Shown here piece by piece: positions 5,195 to 8,633 of a DNA stretch of 8,633 nt. Positions within the stretch are counted from its first letter, which is position 1; each line of letters begins with the position of its first letter. The position numbers were made by a program, and so were the translations under genes. Origin of the DNA: Patescibacteria group bacterium (GTDB lineage: Bacteria > Patescibacteriota > Gracilibacteria > Peribacterales > Peribacteraceae); NCBI GenBank assembly GCA_018818235.1, contig JAHISE010000005.1:1-8633 (forward strand), given 5' to 3'. Below the pieces are notes generated by a model that searched no databases, was not told the origin of the DNA, and was given only the letters and a program-made list of their open reading frames with translations.

Positions 5195-6217
5195 ATGCCA
5201 AATAAAGCATTTATAACCGGTGTAACAGGCCAAGACGGCGCTTATTTAAGCCAATTACTGCTAAATAAGGGATATGAGGTATATGGTCTTGTAAGACGTT
5301 TAAGCACCCCAAATTACTGGAGATTGGAGGAGCTTGGAATCCGTGACAAAGTCTGCATTTTGGAGGGTGATATGACCGATTCGCATTCGGTCAACTCAAT
5401 CGTAAAGAGTATAAGACCATTGGAAGTATATAACCTTGCAGCTCAATCATTTGTTGCAACCAGTTGGCAGCAACCTGTTCTGACAACCGAGGTGAATGCC
5501 CTTGGAACACTCAATGTTTTGAATGCAGTCAAACTTTACAGCCCGGAAGCCAGATTTTATCAGGCATCAACATCCGAGATGTACGGAAACAGCAATATTA
5601 ATAACACTCAGGACGAACATACTCCCCTGCACCCACGCAGTCCGTATGCAATCAGCAAACTTGCAGCACACTGGTTTACAATTAATTACAGAGAGAGCTT
5701 TGGAATGTTTGCATGTTCAGGAATTTTGTTTAACCATGAATCTCCACTAAGAGGGATTGAATTTGTAACACGCAAGATCACCGATGGAGTTGCCAGAATC
5801 AAATGTGGACTATCTGACCATATTGCACTTGGTAACCTTGATGCTAAACGTGACTGGGGGTTTGCAGGAGATTACGTGGAAGCAATGTGGCTGATGCTTC
5901 AGCAAGAACAACCTGATGATTTTGTTATTTCAACCGGAATCAATCACTCTATCCGTGACTTTTTGGATGCTGCATTCTCCGCAGTTGGCATTTCCAACTG
6001 GGAACCTTACATTAGGCAAGACCCCCGCTTTATGCGTCCTGCAGAACTGCATGAACTTTGTGGTAAGAATTCCAAAGCGCAAGAAAAGCTGGGATGGAGG
6101 CCCAAGGTTGCTTTTGATGAACTTGTTAGGATGATGGTTGAAGCTGACTTAAAGAGAATAGAGAAGGAGTCTACTGCTAAGACTAGATACGAACCGTCGC
6201 TGGTCGCTGGTCACTAG
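5195..6217 (+). CDS. gmd: GDP-mannose 4,6-dehydratase
   Basis: The 340-residue product converts GDP-D-mannose to GDP-4-dehydro-6-deoxy-D-mannose, the entry step to GDP-fucose, GDP-rhamnose and related deoxyhexoses. Diagnostic features include ITGVTGQDGAYL (7-18), the NADP-type GLVRR (31-35), YNLAAQSFV (79-87), the catalytic Thr126/Glu128 in ASTSEMYG and Tyr151/Lys155 in YAISK. GILFNHESP (176-184), VTRKIT (191-196), LGNLDAKRDWG (212-222) and DYVEAMWLMLQQ (226-237) are close to invariant in Gmd. ATG 5195 is preferred because MPNKAFITG aligns residue for residue with the usual Gmd start. ATG 5165 would add MSKKTISSPP and is possible. The longer frame from 5066 only translates the upstream TTTGGGA repeat. 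The last residues (SLVAGH) and the TAG come from a GTCGCTG repeat. No GDP-fucose synthase or GDP-rhamnose reductase gene is recognisable in the window. Confidence 0.95.
   Translation: MPNKAFITGVTGQDGAYLSQLLLNKGYEVYGLVRRLSTPNYWRLEELGIRDKVCILEGDMTDSHSVNSIVKSIRPLEVYNLAAQSFVATSWQQPVLTTEVNALGTLNVLNAVKLYSPEARFYQASTSEMYGNSNINNTQDEHTPLHPRSPYAISKLAAHWFTINYRESFGMFACSGILFNHESPLRGIEFVTRKITDGVARIKCGLSDHIALGNLDAKRDWGFAGDYVEAMWLMLQQEQPDDFVISTGINHSIRDFLDAAFSAVGISNWEPYIRQDPRFMRPAELHELCGKNSKAQEKLGWRPKVAFDELVRMMVEADLKRIEKESTAKTRYEPSLVAGH
6196..6217. repeat. GTCGCTG heptamer repeat forming the end of gmd
   Basis: Three tandem 7-bp units, GTCGCTG, GTCGCTG and GTCACTA, end at 6216, followed by G. They encode the last Gmd residues, and the final unit supplies the TAG stop. 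The same unit family makes up the repeat at 3657-3722. Confidence 0.8.
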
Positions 6218-6222
6218 CCGAC

Positions 6223-6424
6223 CTCACCCCCTACCCCCCTCTCCTGCCACAAAGAAGGCTTCGAGATATGTTTTATGTTATTTATGATTTTTGGATACTC
6301 ACAGGAGAGGGGGGAGCCCATATTATTAGAATAAATTACATTTCATTGAATCACGAATACTACTTAAAGACATTCAAAAACAGAGGCCTCCCTCTCCCGT
6401 GGGGAGAGGGTTGGGGTGAGGGGG
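6223..6424. repeat. Two GC-rich inverted repeats between convergent genes, possible two-way terminator
   Basis: This gap lies between gmd (plus) and the GT2 gene (minus). The left element pairs CCCCCCTCTCCTG (about 6234-6246) with CAGGAGAGGGGGG (6302-6314) around a loop of about 55 bases. The right element is a tight hairpin, CCCTCTCCC (6390-6398) / GGGAGAGGG (6402-6410), continuing as TTGGGGTGAGGGGGT. The tail of the right element is the reverse complement of the head of the left one (CTCACCCCCTACCCCCCTC). Read on the minus strand, the right hairpin is followed within about ten bases by TTTTT, so it could terminate the GT2 transcript. This type of CTCACC...GGTGAG repeat is widespread between genes in environmental bacteria. 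I see no gene here. Confidence 0.7.
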
Positions 6425-6496
6425 TATAACACTTCAATATCAAATAGAAGCCTCAAGGCAGGGACACGGGTAAGGTCAAACGAAACAACAAATACC

Positions 6497-7201
6497 TCAA
6501 AACCTTATCTTCAGTATCGCCACAAAACTCTCCGTCATCTCTCTCAAACTCATATTCGACTTCCCCTCCCTCCTGTTTGTAAAAGTAATTGGAATTTCGC
6601 TGAACTCCATCCCCGCTTTATACAACTGATATGACATTTGCGGAATCACAGTGAATCCAACACCATCAATTTTCAATTCCGGAATCATCTTCAATGCTCG
6701 TGGACCATACAGACGATAACCATTGGTAAAATCATTAATCGGAATCCTCAATATCAATCCTGCATATATGTTCGCACCCCTACTCAAAAGCTTCCTATAC
6801 CACTGCCATCCAACAACTTTTCCTCCCTTAACATACTTGGATCCCACAACAACATCAGCGCCCCCTGAAAGTTTTTCGACCATCCTAGGAATATCAGCAG
6901 AATCATGCGAAAGATCCGCATCCATTTCGATAGCTGACTCATATCCGTTCTCCAAAGCAAAATTAAAACCATACATACAAGCCGATCCTCTCCCCGCCTT
7001 GCCTTCTGTACGAATCTTGAGCATCAAACGTTCCCCAAATCTGTTTTGCCTGTCTCTGACAATTTCTGAAGTCCCGTCAGGTGATCCATCATCAACTACC
7101 AGTACATCGACCTCTGCAGGTTGCTCAAAGATTTGATCAATTAGGGTGCCGATGTTTTCCTTTTCGTTGTAGGTTGGGATGATGACGAGAGTGGATGTCA
7201 T
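6497..7201 (-). CDS. Polyprenol-phosphate glycosyltransferase (GT2, dolichol-phosphate mannose synthase-like), single domain
   Basis: The 234-residue product is a stand-alone GT2 enzyme of the DPM1 type. It has LVIIPTYNEKENI (5-17), VVDDGSPDGT (35-44) and the metal-binding MDADLSHD (Asp94/Asp96). VVGSKYVKGG (118-127), NDFTNGYRLY (156-165) and ITFTNRREGKSNMS (205-218) are all typical of bacterial and archaeal polyprenyl-phosphate mannosyltransferases. It should transfer a hexose, probably mannose from GDP-mannose, to polyprenyl phosphate at the inner face of the membrane. It has no GtrA or other membrane domain, unlike the GT2 at 2050-3180, so it may rely on a separate flippase. ATG 7201 directly precedes the first strand. 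The frame is open upstream to 7294, but those 31 codons (GFVICDLGFICNLGFGIY...) are only the heptamer repeat. It is divergent from the epimerase at 7424, and the shared leader is almost entirely repeat. Confidence 0.92.
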   Translation of the reverse strand: MTSTLVIIPTYNEKENIGTLIDQIFEQPAEVDVLVVDDGSPDGTSEIVRDRQNRFGERLMLKIRTEGKAGRGSACMYGFNFALENGYESAIEMDADLSHDSADIPRMVEKLSGGADVVVGSKYVKGGKVVGWQWYRKLLSRGANIYAGLILRIPINDFTNGYRLYGPRALKMIPELKIDGVGFTVIPQMSYQLYKAGMEFSEIPITFTNRREGKSNMSLREMTESFVAILKIRF

Positions 7202-7240
7202 AAATTGAATGAAAAATACCTGGCTGAGGGTATCATGGTA

Positions 7241-7402
7241 AATTCCAAACCCCAAATTACAGATAAATCCCAAATCACAAATAACAAACCCCAAAAAGCA
7301 GGCAGAAACCTAAAAAATAGAAGAATAAGCATGTAAAGGCATATTTTGTAATTTAATTTTTTTTGGTTTTGTTTGGGTTTTGGGTTTTGGGTTTTGGGAT
7401 TT
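7241..7402. repeat. Heptamer inverted-repeat element (AACCCCA / TTTTGGG arms) in the divergent leader
   Basis: The left arm (7241-7301) has C-rich units such as AACCCCA, AATCACA and AATAACA. The right arm (about 7358-7402) has TTTTGGG units ending in GGGATTT. The spacer holds CATATTTTGTAATTT at 7339-7353, which matches 13 of 15 bases of the spacer core of the 4977-5137 element. The element occupies most of the 222-base gap between two divergent genes, so promoters for both must lie in or beside it. No convincing -35/-10 pair was found. Confidence 0.88.
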
Positions 7403-7423
7403 ACACGTAAGATACCTTCAATT

Positions 7424-8332
7424 ATGAAAATCCTTGTAACAGGCTCCTCCGGCACAATAGGAACTCGTCTCTGCGAAAAGCTAATAGAGAAGGGGTATGA
7501 CGTAATTGGAGTGGATTGGAAGCCCAATAAGTGGGAAGAGGAGATAAATAAGATAACAGTAATTGCCGACCTAAGGGACAAGGAGAATTTGAAAGATATC
7601 CCGACCGATGTTGATGCAATTGTTCACCTTGCTGCCAATGCACGTGTTTATGACCTTGTTAAAGAACCCGATATGGCACGGGACAACTTCTTAAGCACTT
7701 ATAACATTCTTGAGTTTGCACGAGAAAATAAGATTAACAGATTCATGTTCACATCTTCACGTGAAACTTACGGGAATGATACTAACGAAGCTCACACAGA
7801 AGATATGGTGCGAGTTGATAACTGCGAGAGTGCTTACACCGCAAGTAAGATAGGAGGCGAGGCATTGGTAAAAGCATATTGGAGGTGTTATGGCATTGAT
7901 GGAATCGTACTCAGGCTCTCCAATGTATATGGAATGTATGATGATTCTGATCGTGTGGTCCCACTCTTTATAGGACAAGCAAAGAGGAATGAAACGATGA
8001 CTGTGTTCGGAAAAGAAAAGTGTTTGGATTTTACATATATAGATGACACAGTGAATGGTTTAATTCTTGCACTTGAAAAATTTGAAAATGCGAAGAACGA
8101 AACTATCAATCTTGCTTACGGCGAGGCAACAACCATTGTTCATCTTGCAGAAGCAGTAAAAGAACTTCTTGGTAGTAGCTCAGAAATCAAACTGGAAGAT
8201 AACCGCACAGGTGAAGTGGTCAGATATGTTGCTGATATTACTAAAGCACGAGAGAAGCTGGGCTATGAACCGGAAACTTCTTTTGAGGATGGGATAAGGC
8301 AAACGGTTGATTGGTATAATACGAGTTTGTAG
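7424..8332 (+). CDS. NAD-dependent nucleotide-sugar epimerase/dehydratase (extended SDR)
   Basis: The 302-residue product is a complete extended SDR. It has GSSGTIG (7-13) as NAD-binding loop, Asp31 after the second strand, HLAANARV (68-75), catalytic Ser in FTSSRETYG (109-117), Tyr138/Lys142 in AYTASK, LRLSNVYG (163-170), and LDFTYIDDTVNGL (201-213). It belongs to the UDP-glucose 4-epimerase/dTDP-glucose dehydratase group and acts on a nucleotide sugar in the cytoplasm; the substrate cannot be read from the sequence. It lacks the features of GDP-fucose synthase, so it does not obviously complete the Gmd pathway. SSRETYG, in place of the usual SSxxVYG, is a small departure around the active-site Ser. 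ATG 7424 starts at the first strand; the frame open from TTG 7373 only adds repeat-coded GFGFWVLGF. There is no Shine-Dalgarno sequence. The TAG stop is the first three bases of a TAGTGAG repeat. Confidence 0.88.
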   Translation: MKILVTGSSGTIGTRLCEKLIEKGYDVIGVDWKPNKWEEEINKITVIADLRDKENLKDIPTDVDAIVHLAANARVYDLVKEPDMARDNFLSTYNILEFARENKINRFMFTSSRETYGNDTNEAHTEDMVRVDNCESAYTASKIGGEALVKAYWRCYGIDGIVLRLSNVYGMYDDSDRVVPLFIGQAKRNETMTVFGKEKCLDFTYIDDTVNGLILALEKFENAKNETINLAYGEATTIVHLAEAVKELLGSSSEIKLEDNRTGEVVRYVADITKAREKLGYEPETSFEDGIRQTVDWYNTSL

Positions 8333-8407
8333 TGAGTAGTGAGTAGTTAGAGTTAAGTTATATTTATAAAAAACCTGCTATTTACTACTCACTACCAACT
8401 ACTCACT
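8330..8407. repeat. TAGTGAG heptamer inverted repeat between convergent genes
   Basis: TAGTGAG units (8330-8352: TAGTGAG, TAGTGAG, TAGTTAG) face ACTACTC / ACTACCA units (8384-8407) across an AT-rich spacer containing TAAAAAAC and GCTATTT. The arms can pair into a long hairpin that could end transcription from both sides. The unit supplies the TAG stop of the epimerase (8330-8332) and the TGA stop of the minus-strand membrane protein (8405-8403). Confidence 0.88.
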
Positions 8408-8633
8408 TTTCAATATCTCGCCAACACACTAAAGCCCAACCCAAAAACAACAGATCAACAACAACCACCGCCCCAAAGAACATCTCCGTCAACATCAACC
8501 TCTCACTAAACGCCAAATAAAAGTAAAACCACTGAAAATGCAAAGTCGCGAGTGCAATAGGAATCCATATTGGATGTTTTTTGAGTGCATTTAATGAAGC
8601 AATAATCAAAAGCAATACTCCCGCCTGCATATA
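8403..8633 (-). CDS. Membrane protein of unknown function, probably cut by the window edge
   Basis: The frame runs from the window edge to TGA at 8405-8403. The 75 residues after an ATG at 8630-8628 contain three hydrophobic stretches (about residues 3-14, 21-41 and 46-69) and end in a short polar tail, CWRDIEK. The codon before this Met is open (Tyr), so the real start may lie further upstream, and the visible part is more likely the C-terminal portion of a longer multispanning protein. The stretch HFQWFYFYLAFSERL between the last two segments is aromatic-rich. I do not recognise a family. It is convergent with the epimerase across the heptamer repeat, which provides its stop codon. Confidence 0.6.
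   Translation of the reverse strand, partial: YMQAGVLLLIIASLNALKKHPIWIPIALATLHFQWFYFYLAFSERLMLTEMFFGAVVVVDLLFLGWALVCWRDIEK

Noticed and set aside
6723..7136. 137-residue plus-strand frame opposite the GT2 gene
   Set aside because: It is antisense to a clearly conserved enzyme and has Ser/Pro/Thr-rich content typical of a shadow frame.
7202..7294. 31-residue N-terminal extension of the minus-strand GT2
   Set aside because: Most of it translates the AACCCCA/TTTGGGG repeat; ATG 7201 lies directly before the conserved first strand.
7373..7423. TTG start giving GFGFWVLGF ahead of the epimerase
   Set aside because: Repeat-coded sequence; MKILVTG at 7424 is the standard SDR start.

Overview
The window reads as a cell-surface glycan locus from a bacterium with about 40% GC. 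I suspect a Candidate Phyla Radiation (Patescibacteria, Microgenomates-like) genome. This is inferred from gene style: almost no Shine-Dalgarno motifs, short strand-switching gene groups, polyprenyl-phosphate sugar transferases next to a GT-C transferase, and low-complexity repeats in nearly every gap. No rRNA, tRNA or single-copy marker is present to prove it.

Layout. Positions 1-233 hold broken remains of what looks like a UDP-glucose 6-dehydrogenase: a convincing C-terminal tail on the plus strand and a weaker fragment on the minus strand, head to head. A repeat-filled leader (241-335) precedes an intact UDP-glucuronate-4-epimerase-like gene (371-1318). Next is an NYN/LabA-type nuclease gene (1384-2031) split by one in-frame TAA. 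Convergent to it is a GT2-GtrA fusion (2050-3180, minus). A structured, nearly symmetrical intergenic region (3200-3300) with a possible divergent promoter leads into a small exported or anchored protein (3367-3645) and a translationally coupled GT-C membrane glycosyltransferase (3642-4976). GDP-mannose 4,6-dehydratase follows (5195-6217). Then come a GC-rich inverted-repeat gap, a second DPM1-like GT2 on the minus strand (6497-7201), a divergent NAD-dependent sugar epimerase/dehydratase (7424-8332), and the 3' end of a membrane protein on the minus strand (8403 to the window edge).

How the genes fit together. The dehydrogenase remnant, two epimerases and Gmd make or interconvert nucleotide sugars (UDP-GlcA/UDP-GalA, GDP-4-keto-6-deoxymannose and one undetermined product). 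The two GT2 proteins would load sugars onto polyprenyl phosphate. GtrA domains are linked to flipping such lipids, and GT-C enzymes use them outside the membrane. Together this is a plausible supply line for surface polysaccharide or protein glycosylation.

The most unusual signal is a set of tandem repeats with different sequences (TTTGGGA, GTCRCTR, ATTATTC, TAGTGAG and others) that nearly all share a 7-bp period. Most are built as inverted arms around a short spacer. They sit at gene starts, at gene ends and even inside coding sequence, where they are translated or supply the stop codon. Two of them (4977-5137 and 7241-7402) share a spacer core, so they look like members of one element family.
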